Source of the DNA: Dryas octopetala
Taxonomy: Eukaryota > Streptophyta > Magnoliopsida > Rosales > Rosaceae
NCBI GenBank assembly: GCA_963921425.1
Contig: OY992832.1
Coordinates: 14,197,249-14,261,248, forward strand
DNA length: 64,000 nucleotides
Reading direction: 5' to 3'
In this document: piece after piece, positions 1-10,699 of the stretch
Position numbering within the stretch: position 1 is the stretch's first letter
How the letters are laid out: each line of letters starts with the position of its first letter
Program-made: the position numbers and the translations under genes
Notes under the pieces: model-generated
Told to the model about the DNA's origin: nothing
Databases searched by the model: none
What the model saw: the letters and a program-made list of their open reading frames with translations, nothing else

Positions 1-361
1 CCATGTTGTTCCCCCTTGTTCTAATTCTCAGTCTCTCAAACACGCTGCCATTCGCATTTCTGAAGTCTACCTGTGACATGGATAAGATTTCTCTAACCAG
101 ATAATTGGCAATAGAGAAGTGACCAACCCTTGCAGCCACATGTAAAGGTTTATCTCCGTCTAAGTTTGGCTGTGTGAGAAGGGACCTGCATCTGCTATGA
201 ATCTCAGCCACAACATTTTTGTGTCCAAATTGCACGGCGATATTGAGGGCTGTGTTTTCTCGGGGTGTAAGTTGATATAGTAGGCTGGGATTATCTTTAA
301 GAAGTTGTTTGAGAAGGTAAACATCTCCTGATTTTGCAGATTTGTAGATCCTTGGATCCAT
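1..361 (-). CDS. ACD6-like ankyrin-repeat gene, first exon, cut by left window edge
   Basis: The minus strand reads without a stop from an ATG at 361 to the window edge. The frame starts MDPRIYKSAKSGDV and contains ankyrin motifs such as NTALNIAVQFGHKNVV and KPLHVAARVGH. It is a close paralogue of the first exon of the complete gene at 2571-4910, and the similarity continues through the upstream flank, so this is a tandem duplicate. The frame is also open for some 25 codons upstream, as in the sister gene, but MDPR... is the usual start of this family. The remaining ankyrin repeats and the membrane PGG domain would lie left of the window. ACD6-type proteins are membrane ankyrin proteins linked to salicylate-dependent defence. 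Whether this copy is intact cannot be seen here. Confidence 0.85.
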   Translation of the reverse strand, partial: MDPRIYKSAKSGDVYLLKQLLKDNPSLLYQLTPRENTALNIAVQFGHKNVVAEIHSRCRSLLTQPNLDGDKPLHVAARVGHFSIANYLVREILSMSQVDFRNANGSVFERLRIRTRGNNM

Positions 362-1377
362 GGAATTTTGGATGTGGACAACTAGTACATAACCATGTGG
401 GTGCTTCATATAAGGCCTTGTTAGTTTTGGTTGCAAATTTGAAAGCATTGAAAGACTCAACATCCCAACTTAGTCCTATAATTGACAATCAATGTGTTGG
501 TTCTTTGACCTCTACATTCTGGTGTTGTTTAAAAATGGTGACGTGATTCTTCAGGACATGTGGGGGAACGAAACGAAATCTGCATAAAGGTCAAGCCAAG
601 TTGGCCTTATAGACTACACTAGAACATCACAATCCATTTGATAATACATATAATTGCTGTTGGGACAAATTTTTAAATGAGGCAGAGCAATCAAATAGTC
701 CTGTGAGGTCTACATGACTTGAGTTCCATATGAGTATTCATTCCTGCTTTATATAATAATCTGTTATCGGGTTGATCAGTTCAACCCCAGTCATTTTAAA
801 ATTAAGAAATTATTCATAATTATAACTATCTGATGTGATGTAGGAGCTTTTTAAAGAGGACTGCGTTCATTTAGAAGCCAGCAGCAGAGAGGAACCATTA
901 TAATAGTGCTGGGAGAGAATTAAAAGTCAGAGCCTTGGGATGTTTTTCTGCAAAGTGAAAAGCGTGCAAGTAAAATAATGTATAGTTGGAAATAGCTAAA
1001 ATATAAATTAATTAAGATCCTTTTGAACAAGTCAAGCTTGCTAAGCTTAATCGTTAAGCTGAACTTTTGTATATAATTTAAGATATCCTTTTGGAAGGTC
1101 AAGCTTGCTAAGCTTAACTTATACTAAGGTAAGGATTGTTGATGAATCTAGTCCAGAAAATGATGTGCTGTGATTGTAGACAATCAGATCCGGTTTGGAC
1201 CATATGAAGGGTTCAAAAAATGAGGCCTAAATGCAAAGAAAACATAAAAGTTAAAAATGTCAGATAAAAACTTGATTAACAATCTCTTCCATTCCATCTC
1301 TCCATCTCTAACTAGCTGCCAGATACTATGGGGATTCAGCTACATCAACTTCTATAGAAGCCAGAATATATTGGATC

Positions 1378-1620
1378 TGTTAGCTTAGTCTCACATCTAT
1401 GCAGTATATAAGCTGCAGTGATAAGTTCCACTCATGGATTAAACATGGTATGAGAGCAGGTGTATCACATGGATAGATTAGATTCGTGTCTCTAGGCCTG
1501 CATGGAGGGGAAGTGGTCAGAGTAACTCCAGCCATGGCAATGAAGGGGAGTGTTAGCATAGTCTCACATCGCTTAGGTACAAACTATACACTTCCAAGGT
1601 GTAACCAATTCCAATATCTT
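1378..1620 (+). mobile_element. Degenerate TRIM-like LTR element
   Basis: Two short direct repeats begin TGTTAGCwTAGTCTCACATC, at 1378 and 1551. The first contains a TATATAAG box. It is followed at 1446-1460 by TGGTATGAGAGCAGG, which resembles the primer-binding site complementary to initiator Met tRNA. The second repeat is preceded by a purine tract, GAAGGGGAG (1542-1550). LTR, PBS, PPT, LTR within about 240 bp is the layout of a terminal-repeat retrotransposon in miniature. The repeats diverge after about 20 bp and I found no target-site duplication, so the ends are approximate. Confidence 0.5.
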
Positions 1621-2570
1621 CAAGAAAATGTTGGTCTTTTGTACTAGCATTTTCTTGAAGTTGACATGTAATTTTGTAAATGCTTGGGCCAATGGATCAG
1701 AATGCTTATTTCTGGTGCAATGTATAAGGAGTTGTTATGTTCCGCAGAAGATGTGAACTTACTGACCTAGAAATGTAAGTATACTTCCAATTTCAAACTG
1801 CTCTGACTGACTCAAAGAAGTTGCTCTGACTGAGTATAAGGTGCAAGCTGAGGCTGTATTTGGTTTTAGGATTAACTGTTGTGGGTCTAAAGTTTAATAA
1901 GTAGAACTTATATTAGAAAATAATTAAAAATGAAAGTCCCAAGCAGTTACTTTATTGAGCACAAATTTTATACTGATTTTTTTTACAGAACTTGTGTGTA
2001 TATGTCAAATTAAGTCCATTTCGACTTTCATTCAATTATTTTTCTAATAAAATATTGAATAATAAACTCTAAACTAAAAACATTAAGGAAGTGCTAGACC
2101 CTAAATCTTAAACTATAAACTCTATCATGCGTTTTATCGAAAAAATGCTTTTAAAGTTTAAAGTGAGTAAACTCCCCTTTCATCAAAAGTAGGTCCTGAA
2201 TTCAATTTTGGATAAACGAGAGTTGTTAATTAAAAAAAAAAAAAGTAAAATGACACTTTTTTATTTATGTTTTTTAAGTAACTAACAAAAGTGTTAGTAA
2301 GGCAAACTTCAGAAACAACCTCAAACAAGCCTTCAAACTCACTGACAAAAGCTGGACATAGTAAAACTATCTTCAGCTTTTGGCAATAACCTCGTATTAA
2401 AAACCTAGTTTGAATCTCCTCTCCTTCATCATCCCTAATCCTCTTGTCCTCGAATCAAGAAAAATTCCTCTCTTTCATCACACTTAACTCTGAGTAAGTG
2501 GCTAAGTGCTAGTAATATCTGTTGATAATGCACCCTAGTGCATGACAGTAGTGAAGAATGTACTGATTCT

Positions 2571-4910
2571 TCATTGTTTGTTCATACTTTTGCACTTAAG
2601 CTTACAGAGATGATAAATAAAAAACCTGCAGGCTTCAGGGATGGAAAACATTTTCACCAATTGGGAAAGAAACAAGAAGGTACTAACATGAAAAGCAGCC
2701 CCTACTGTCAGTCCCATGATTTTGACATATTTCTGGTTGGGCATGACAGCCAGAATCCCTGTTGTGAATGCTATTGCAGTGGATTGTAGAGCAAGGTATG
2801 TAAGAGCAGCTGCACTTGTGAAATAGTACAAATAGGTCTCCTTACTGTTAACTGCTCCCCAAAACAGAAGGCAAGCTGCATTTATTGAGCAAGTCATTGC
2901 AATAGTGTCTGTGATGATGAACCATTTGAGATGTTTGCTTGACTGCAGAAGAGCCACCCCTTGGTTTTGGCCTGTATCATTGTTGTAGCCTCCGGGCATT
3001 GTGAAGGCGGCTGAAAATGTTACAGTTGTGATGAGTGTTGCAACCATTAGAAGGGTCTGACCCATTTGCTTGTAAGTTTGCATTTCAGAAATGGCTTCTT
3101 CTTGGTCTGCTCCTGGGGAAATCTTGCTCTTGCTCAACCAAGCAGGTGGGGTACCGGGATGTCCCCAAATGCATGTGCTTGGAATTATATTCTGCAAGTA
3201 AATATTGATTATGAGAAACAATATAGATGTACTTTACTTGTAGACTTATAGTTGTTCAGAAGGATGAACATGCACAAAAGCAATGTCTATAAGATGATTA
3301 ATTGTAATTTGTTAAGCATGTAACAAATTGCACTAGGGAGACTATGTATTCTCACCCTGGGAGATGTAATACAGGATTGTTTAATCGACCTATCAATGTC
3401 AAAGGCTGTTAGGCCATATTTGTTTTTGGATCTTTGATTTACTCTTCCATCCCACATCAAGTAACACAGAATCCAAGTTTTTCTTTCAATGGAGGCGAGA
3501 TGCAATGGCGTGTTTCCATCAACATCAGGCTGATTTATGAGACCCTCCAGTTCTGCTGTTTCTAGTATATACCTGACGACATTTTCTTGCCCACCGACTA
3601 TGGCAATATGAAGAGCATTCCGTCCATATGAGTCAATAAGTTCTCCTGAATCTGGACAATGTCGGATAATCTCTCTAATCACACTGGTATGGCCTTTGCT
3701 GGCTGCAACATGAATTGGTGAGCACCCTTCTTTGTCCAAAACATATGCAATAGAAGCATCAAGTTCTAGTAGTCGTTGAACTGTTTTATGGTAGCCGAGG
3801 GATGCGGCATAGTAAAGAGGAGTCCTGCCTTGGTGATCAGATTCTTTGACCAGCTGCTGTTTGAATCCTAGGAGTACTTCCATGATATCTTACAATTACA
3901 CACAAAAAAAAAAAGAGTTTAAATAAGAAAATATAGAAGCTGGGAAACTATATCTGAACATATAGACATAGTATATATGTGACTGGTACCTTATTCCATG
4001 CAAGGATGTGCCTAAAGAGGATCTAGACTCTTGCTTATTAGAGGAACAACATCTGAACTGTTAATAATAATTAATTTTCTTTTATTCAAATTCAACTCCC
4101 AAAGGTGTCTATCTGAGGTTTAAGTCCATATAGAATTGCAAAGAATTTGATATAATATTAGGTGCTGAGAGTATGTGCATAATGAAACCATCTATTGCAA
4201 AATATAGCTAAATAAAGAGCTGGGCCAAAGTATGATATACCAAAATTCTTCTCAATCACAGCAGCATGCAAAGCTGTTTGGCCATCTGATCCACCATGAG
4301 CTGATGATGGAGTTGTTTTTGAAAATTGTTTAATAATCTCTTTAATTCCCCCTTTTGCAGCCAGGTACAATGGAGACTCGCCAGCATCATTTTCAAAAGA
4401 AGCCAATTTAGGGTCAACCTTAAGTAAGAACTCAGCCACTTTTTTGTGACCATTCCTCACAGCTTCATGTAAAACAGTGTTGTTCACCCTATTTCTAATT
4501 CTCAGTGTCTCAAACACACTTCCATTCGCACTGCTGAAGTCTACCCGTGACTTGGATAAAATTTCTCTAACCAGATAATTGACGATGGAGAAGCAACCAA
4601 GCCTGGCAGCCACATGTAAAGGAGTATCTCCATCTAAGTTTGGCTGTGTGAGAAGGGACCTGCATCTGCCATGTATCTCAGTCACAACATTTTTGTGTCC
4701 AAATTGCACAGCGATATGGAGGGCTGTGTTTTCTCGGGGTGTAAGTTGATATAGTAGGCTGGGATTATCATTAAGAAGTTGTTTGAGGAAGCCAACATCC
4801 CCTGATTTTGCAGATTTGTAGAGCCTTGGATCCATGGAATTTTGGTTGTGGAGAACTAATACATAATCATGTGGGTGCTTTATATAAGGCCTTGATAATT
4901 TCAGTTGCAA
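2571..4910 (-). CDS. ACD6-like ankyrin-repeat protein with C-terminal PGG membrane domain
   Basis: Three exons on the minus strand: 4910-4241, 3888-3356 and 3191-2571, with GT-AG junctions that keep frame, giving 607 residues. The likelier start is the internal ATG at 4835 (MDPRLYKSAKSGDV, 582 residues), because this family usually begins so. Exons 1 and 2 encode ankyrin repeats, for example NTALHIAVQFGHKNVV, TPLHVAARLGC, SPIHVAASKGH and NTPLHLASIERK. Exon 3 encodes the PGG domain (MPGG near residue 467) and four hydrophobic segments. This is the architecture of ACCELERATED CELL DEATH 6 and related plasma- or ER-membrane proteins that act in salicylate defence and cell-death control. A Mutator-like element sits 42 bp upstream of the outer ATG and may affect the promoter or 5' UTR. 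The second-exon donor is AGG/GTGAG. Confidence 0.85.
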
Positions 4911-4951
4911 ATGTTAAAGATTTGGAAAAGCATCACCAATAAAAAAAAATA

Positions 4952-6562
4952 GGGTAAATTACAATTTAATACCTCAACTTTACCTCGGATTTCAAGTTAG
5001 TACCTCAAGTTTAAAAAGTTGCATTTCAGTACCTCAACTTTCATTTTGTTGCAATTACATACCTCCGTTAGCTTTTCCGTCTGTCAGACCGTTAAGTGCT
5101 TACGTGGCACAGTGACGTGGCTTTAAAAAATGCCACAGACAAAAAAAATAATAAAAAATAATAAAATTTTTAAAAATAAAATAAATAATTATAAAAAACC
5201 CTAATAATTAAATGATAAAAAACCAAAATACATTTATTTTATTTATTTCATTTCTCTCCTCTCTCAGCCGCCCCCCCCGGCGATTCTGTCACTCAGCCGC
5301 CCCCCTTGCTTCTGTCACTCTTTCTCCGGCGCCCATCTCCGACGAGACCACCCCCCATCTTCTTCCTCTCTCTTTCTCCGGTGACTTTCTCCTATGACTG
5401 GTGGGTCTCGGGTTCCCCCCCTCCGCGATTCTCCTCTCTCCTCACTTCTCTCTCTTCCCGATCTCTTTCTCCGGCGCCTATCTCCAGCGAGACCACCCTC
5501 ATCTTCTTCCTCTCTCTTTCTCCGGTGACTGGTGGGTTTCGGTTGCTCGGGTTTTGGGGTTCCAGGTGGTGGGTGGTGGGTTGATTTGTGTGGCTGGGAG
5601 GGAGGGTTGCTTGGGTGGTGGTTCGGCGGCAGGGTGTGTGGCTGGGAAGGAGGAGGGTTGCTCGAGTGGGTCTCGGGCGGTGCGTTGATTTGTGCGGCTG
5701 GGAGGGAGGGTTGCTTGGGTGGTGGTTCGGCGGCAGGGTGTGTGGCTGGGAGGGAGGAGGGTTGCTCGAGTGGGTATCGGGTGGTGCCGTTGATTTATGT
5801 GGCTGGGAGGGAGGGTTGCTTGGGTGGTGGTTCGGCGGCAGGGTGTGTGGCTGGGAGGGAGGAGGGTTGCTCGAGTGGGTCTCGGGTGGTGCATTGTGGG
5901 TCTCTGGTTTTGAGTTGCAGAAGCACAATGGAGGGAGGAGGGTTGATTTGTGTGGGTCTCAGGTGGTGGTTTGGCGGCGGGGTGTGTGGCTGGGAGGGAG
6001 GAGGGTTGCTTGGGTTTTGGGGAGTGGCTGTTGGTTGGGGCAGGAGAAGGGGTTGCTGGGTTGCTGGGTGGGGAAGAAGGAAGGGTTGTGGGTTTGGGTG
6101 TACTGGAAATGGATTTTGGGTTGATTTGTGTTGATTTATTTTGATGATTTTTGTTGATTTTTTTTATGGTTTTGGGTTGATTTGTTGGGGAAGAAGAAGA
6201 AGAAGAAGAAGAAGAAGAAGAAGATGGGGGGGGCAGCGGCGGCGGCTGAGAGAGGAGAGAAATAAATAAATAAAATAAATGTATTTTGGTTTTTTATAAT
6301 TTAATTATTAGGGTTTTTTATAATTATTTATTTTATTTTTAAAAATTTTATTTTATTTTATTATTTTTTTTGTCTATGTGGCATTTTTTAAAGCCACGTC
6401 ACTGTGCCACGTAAGCACTTAACGGTCTGACAGACGGAAAAGCTAACGGAGGTATGTAATTGCAACAAAATGAAAGTTGAGGTACTGAAATGCAACTTTT
6501 TAAACTTGAGGTACTAACTTGAAATCCGAGGTAAAATTGAGGTATTAAATTGTAATTTACCC
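4952..6562. mobile_element. Non-autonomous Mutator-like element with about 320-bp terminal inverted repeats
   Basis: The element begins GGGTAAATTACAATTTAATA and ends in its inverse. The terminal inverted repeats run about 4952-5273 and 6239-6562 and are nearly identical, which points to a recent insertion. A perfect 9-bp target duplication, AAAAAAATA, lies at 4943-4951 and 6563-6571; 9 bp is the Mutator hallmark. The interior (5270-6240) is GC-rich and holds tandem repeats and a GAA run but no recognisable transposase. The long open frames across the G/C-rich part look like composition artefacts. The insertion separates the ankyrin gene from its ancestral upstream flank. Confidence 0.9.
5580..5900. 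repeat. About 105-bp tandem repeats inside the Mutator-like element
   Basis: Three consecutive units start GTTGATTTGTG (or a close variant) at 5580, 5684 and 5789, with a partial fourth at 5942. Each contains GGCTGGGAGGGAGGGTTGC and a TTCGGCGGCAGGGTGTGTGG segment. A second, smaller duplication lies upstream (5320-5390 against 5465-5530, around TTTCTCCGG). A (GAA)n run follows at about 6188-6222. Confidence 0.85.
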
Positions 6563-8090
6563 AAAAAAATATATACTCATCAATCCTCAGCTCATCTTAT
6601 TGTTGACAATTATTGTTTAGGTTCATTGACCTCTAGGCTCTAGATACTGGTGTGTTGTTTAAAATGGTGACGTGAATCTTTGGGACAAGTGGGGAAACAA
6701 ATTCTGCAAAAACTTCAAGCCAAGTTGACCTTAAAACATCACAATACATTTGATAATACATAGAACTGTGAGGTCTACATGACATAGACTTCATATAACT
6801 TTGTGAGAAAGTCATGTCTGCTTCATACAATAATCTGTTATGTGGTTGATCAATTCAACTTGGTCATGCTAAAAATAAGAAAATATTCATGATTATAACT
6901 AACTGATGTGATGTAGGGGATTTTTAAAGAGCAGTGAGTTCATTTATAAGCCATCAGCAGAAAGGAATCATTATAATAGTTGTGGGAAAGAATTAAAAGT
7001 CAGAGCCCTGGGATGTTTTTCTGCAATGTGAGAAGCATGTAACTAAAATAATGCCTAATTAGAAATGGCTGAAAATATAATATTAAGATCCTTTTCAATA
7101 AGTCAAGCTGCTAAGCTTAATCTTTAAGCTGATCTTCTGTATAAAAATTAAGATGTCCTTTTGAACAGGTCAAGCTTGCTAAGCTTAATATATATTAAGG
7201 TAAGGATTGTTGATCATTCTACAGCTACATGCATGTAGGGGGGTCATGTCAGAAGAGATCGGCACCAGCAATAGATATCAGTTAACATGTTTGATATATA
7301 TGCCCAAAATTTCAAAGGGATTATATGGTTTGAGCTTAAAGTACAGAAGACTAGCATTTTCTTGGAGTTGACTTGTAGGGTCTTGGACCCATGAATATTT
7401 GCTTATTTCAGGTGCAATATTTAAGGAGTTATGTTGTACAGAAGATGTGAACCAACCGACCCAGTCACCCAGAAATGTAAGTAATAATATGCATCCAATT
7501 TCGAACCGCTCTGACCGAGTATAAAGTGCAAGCTGGCACTGTATTTGGTTTTAGGATTAAATGTTGTGGGTCTAAAGTTTAATATTTAGAACATATATTA
7601 GAAAATAATTAAAAATGAAAGTCACAAGTAGTTATTTTATCTTGGGTCCAGATTTTATACTGATTTTTTTGTTACAGAAGTACAGAACTTGTGTTTATAT
7701 GTAAAATTAAGTCATTTTAGACTTTAGTTTTAATTATTTTTCAATATAGATATTGAATAATAAATCATAAACTCAAAACTATAAACTCTATGATCTATCA
7801 CACATTATTTTAAAAAAAATTGCCTTCAACCTTTTCAAGTCAGTAAACTCCTTTTTTTTTTAAATAATAAAAACTACTAAAAGTGAGTGTGTTAACTAAG
7901 CAAAAATTCAGAAACAGTCTCAAACAAGTCTTCAAACTCACTGCTAAAAGCTGGACATAGTAAAACTATCTTCAGCTTTTGGCAGTAAGGTGGTACTAAA
8001 AACCGAGTTTGAATCTCCTCTCTTTCGCCTCGGCCTCCATCATCACTCTGTCCATCCGAAAAAAAAAAGAAAAAAACCTGGAGGTCCTCA
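6563..8090. repeat. Tandem duplication unit 2, upstream flank of the ACD6-like gene
   Basis: Non-coding sequence homologous to 480-2510 (see unit 1). I see no gene. A minus-strand open frame at 7892-8095 is low-complexity and looks fortuitous. Confidence 0.75.
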
Positions 8091-10099
8091 AACATCGGGT
8101 CAACAGAGTCTTTAGACTATTGGAAAGAGAAAAATGAAGGTCTTTAATTTGTTTCACCGTAGCCGACAATTGTTGCTCTGTTACCTCGAAACCATTTTAC
8201 TTACATACAAAGTTTCTGATGTCCTGCAATTCCTACCTTTTTCTGCAACTAAGCCCTCAATGCTTCAATGCCATGCAAACAAAAAAAAGAATCCTATGAA
8301 AAATGGTCCATACCCATCTCTCTCTCTCTCTCTCACTCTCTCCCTCATCAGCAAATTGGGAAACTTCAGCCCCAACTGCCTCTGGTGCTTTGCATGGCAC
8401 TTTTGTACAATCCAAGCGGTACAATTTTCAATTTTTCTTTGTATGATAAATTCAATTCAATTTAATGCTTTTTTTCCCAAATGCATGCCTTTCTTTTTTA
8501 TACCTTGTTTAGATGCCCTTTCTTCAGCTACAGCAACATTCTGCTTGTAAACATTGTATGTTTTCGCAATTTGGGTTGAATGTTTAAAATGTTGTATGTC
8601 TGGGTAGTGTTTTAACTTTTAACATCAGTCACAATACTGGAAAGACAAAAGAACAAGAACCCACAAAGTTTAATAATTTTTTGTACATTGTGATATTTGA
8701 TGACAATGTTTAGTTCATATGAATGAGATGGATTATACCCATTTTTCGTTTTGACTTGGGTTTTCTGTTTCTAAAACAAACCTCTTATACTGTAGAGTAG
8801 AATCCAAGGATTTCAGTTTTGTGGCAGAGGTAAAAGAGTATTGATATGGTTTCTAAGTTGAAAAGGAATCTAAGGCATAAAATTGAATTTAATGCGAAGT
8901 AAGGGAATGGATTGGTTAGGTTCGGATGAAATTTATAGGATTTGAACTTCCCTCATAACAAAAATGTATATGCCCTTACCTTTTTATAATCTATCATCCA
9001 GTTTAACTAAGGGATTCACTTTATTGTGGAAATGCTTCACATGGTAGTGTTGCAACAACTAATTTCAGTTGAATGTGACATATTGTAGCTTCCTGTAGAA
9101 TGAGTCAATGACTTTATGACTTATAAGCTATTGATAGCAATCTTACTACTAACGGTTGCCCATTGTAATGCTACTCGTACCCAATTTCTGATGTCAATCT
9201 TAGTACTGATAGATGCCCATTGCAATGCTACTTGTACCTAATTACTACTAACATATGCCCATTGCAATGCTACTTGTCCCTAATTACAACTAACAGATGC
9301 CCATTGGTAGGTGGCACTTTATTGTCATCATTATCTGTCTCTCCTAGTAGGACTTGAATTGGCTTGTGCTAGGAAAATATTATCTTGTCATGTGCAGTTA
9401 ATTTATTGTAAGCAACCTTATATGGTAAGATTCATTAATTGCGTTTCTTAGTATTGTGAAAAACTGATCTTTGTCTTTTCTTGGCCAATAAGAAATGATG
9501 CATGTTCCCAATGCTCACATATCAGCAGGGAAAGGCATACCAATTACTACCACAGCTTATTTTTTTTCTTTATTTTTTTTCTCTACAAGGATGTTTTGCT
9601 TTTGAGTATTTATATCTAGCTTTGTATAGAGTATGCTATTAAATGGAGATATTTCAGTGTTAGCAAAATTCTATGTTTATGAGTTAAATGTGTTCTATAA
9701 TCGATTCCATATTTTTTTTGCGGCAATTTCTTTGAGTAATATGTCCATTGCTCTAACCTGGTGTACAATCTTTGGTTAGATGAGGCCAATGGTGGAATAA
9801 TTGCATTGAACTTGATTCAATTTTATGGGAATACTTTCCATTTGTTTTATGGTTAAAATAATTGAGGACTATCTCTATTGAAATTGCTTGCAAGGGAAAT
9901 TGTCATGGCTGTTGAAATTAACTATTCTAATAATGTAGTTCATAACTGAAAGCAAATTATGTATGTCTTACATAGAAATAGAGATCTCACTTGTATTTGT
10001 GCAAATCTTGGATACGGAAAGGCAGGAAAAATTGGCATTTATGTGATAAACAATCATTAATGAGGCCCATGTTCATTTAGAAGTAAATGATAAGTTTAG

Positions 10100-10615
10100 A
10101 ACTTAGAGGTGTCAAACGGGCCGACACCCATTCATGCTTTCGTCTTGTGCCAAGATAGCTAAGATCTAAGTCTGGCACGGCCCGCGGCCCATTCGTGCTC
10201 ATGCCGTGTTTGTGTCATGCCATAAACGGGCCGGCCCACAACCATTTTTATTTTTTTAGGGTGAGAAAACTTATCTTATGATATTTTTTCTTTCTTCTAA
10301 TTAAATATTAACATCTTTTTGCTCAGAAAATTGATTTTCTTTATTGAAAAGTTCTTTAAAAAAGTAAAAAACACTGTTAAGCAAGTCATGCCTATTTCGT
10401 GCTCATGTTGTGCTTGACGCATGTCGTGCTCGTGTCGTGCTATGCTTGATAGGCTAAAAACTTCACCCGGCCTGGCCCATATGCTTGTGTCGTACTCGCT
10501 TGTGCCAGCGGGGCCCGTTTCGTGCTCGTGTCGGCTCGGCCCATTTCGTACTCATATCATGCATGTTTTAATCGTGCTCGTGCTCGTGCCCGTGCCGGTC
10601 CAGCCCGTTTTATAT
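10100..10615. mobile_element. hAT-like terminal fragment with GGGCCG/GTGCTCGTG motifs
   Basis: Starts TAGAGGTGTCAAACGGGCCG, typical of plant hAT ends, and carries many CGTGCTCGTG and GGCCCG subterminal motifs on both sides of an AT-rich core. The segment is missing from the homologous place in copy C (around 26.8-26.9 kb), so it is an insertion in copy A. I found no clean 8-bp duplication, so the right end is probably decayed. Confidence 0.5.
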
Positions 10616-10699
10616 GAACTTTGGCCTTTAAGAACATTTTTCTGGCAGATTTTATCAGAGCCTTGGCATTTAATAAAATCGTGTTAAGATATGCATATG

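Larger units (their letters stand above)
1..2520. repeat. Tandem duplication unit 1 (pairs with about 4480-8080)
   Basis: The ankyrin exon and about 2.1 kb of its upstream flank match 4480-8080 in order and orientation. Anchors shared by both copies lie at 541/6668 (after the exon), 1020-1130/7085-7200 (a short internal repeat), 1860-1925/7550-7615 and 2280-2440/7885-8030. Differences are the Mutator-like insertion in unit 2 and a copy-1-specific interval at about 1150-1640 that holds a small LTR-like element. Apart from that element I see no gene between 362 and 2570. Confidence 0.8.

Noticed and set aside
5306..6144. Several long overlapping open frames in the Mutator-like element (Gly/Trp/Val- or Pro-rich)
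   Set aside because: They exist in several frames on both strands because of G/C-rich tandem repeats; no domain or start context supports them.
8134..8550. 138-codon open frame
   Set aside because: Contains a CT-run and is not conserved as a frame in copy C; more likely part of a leader exon.
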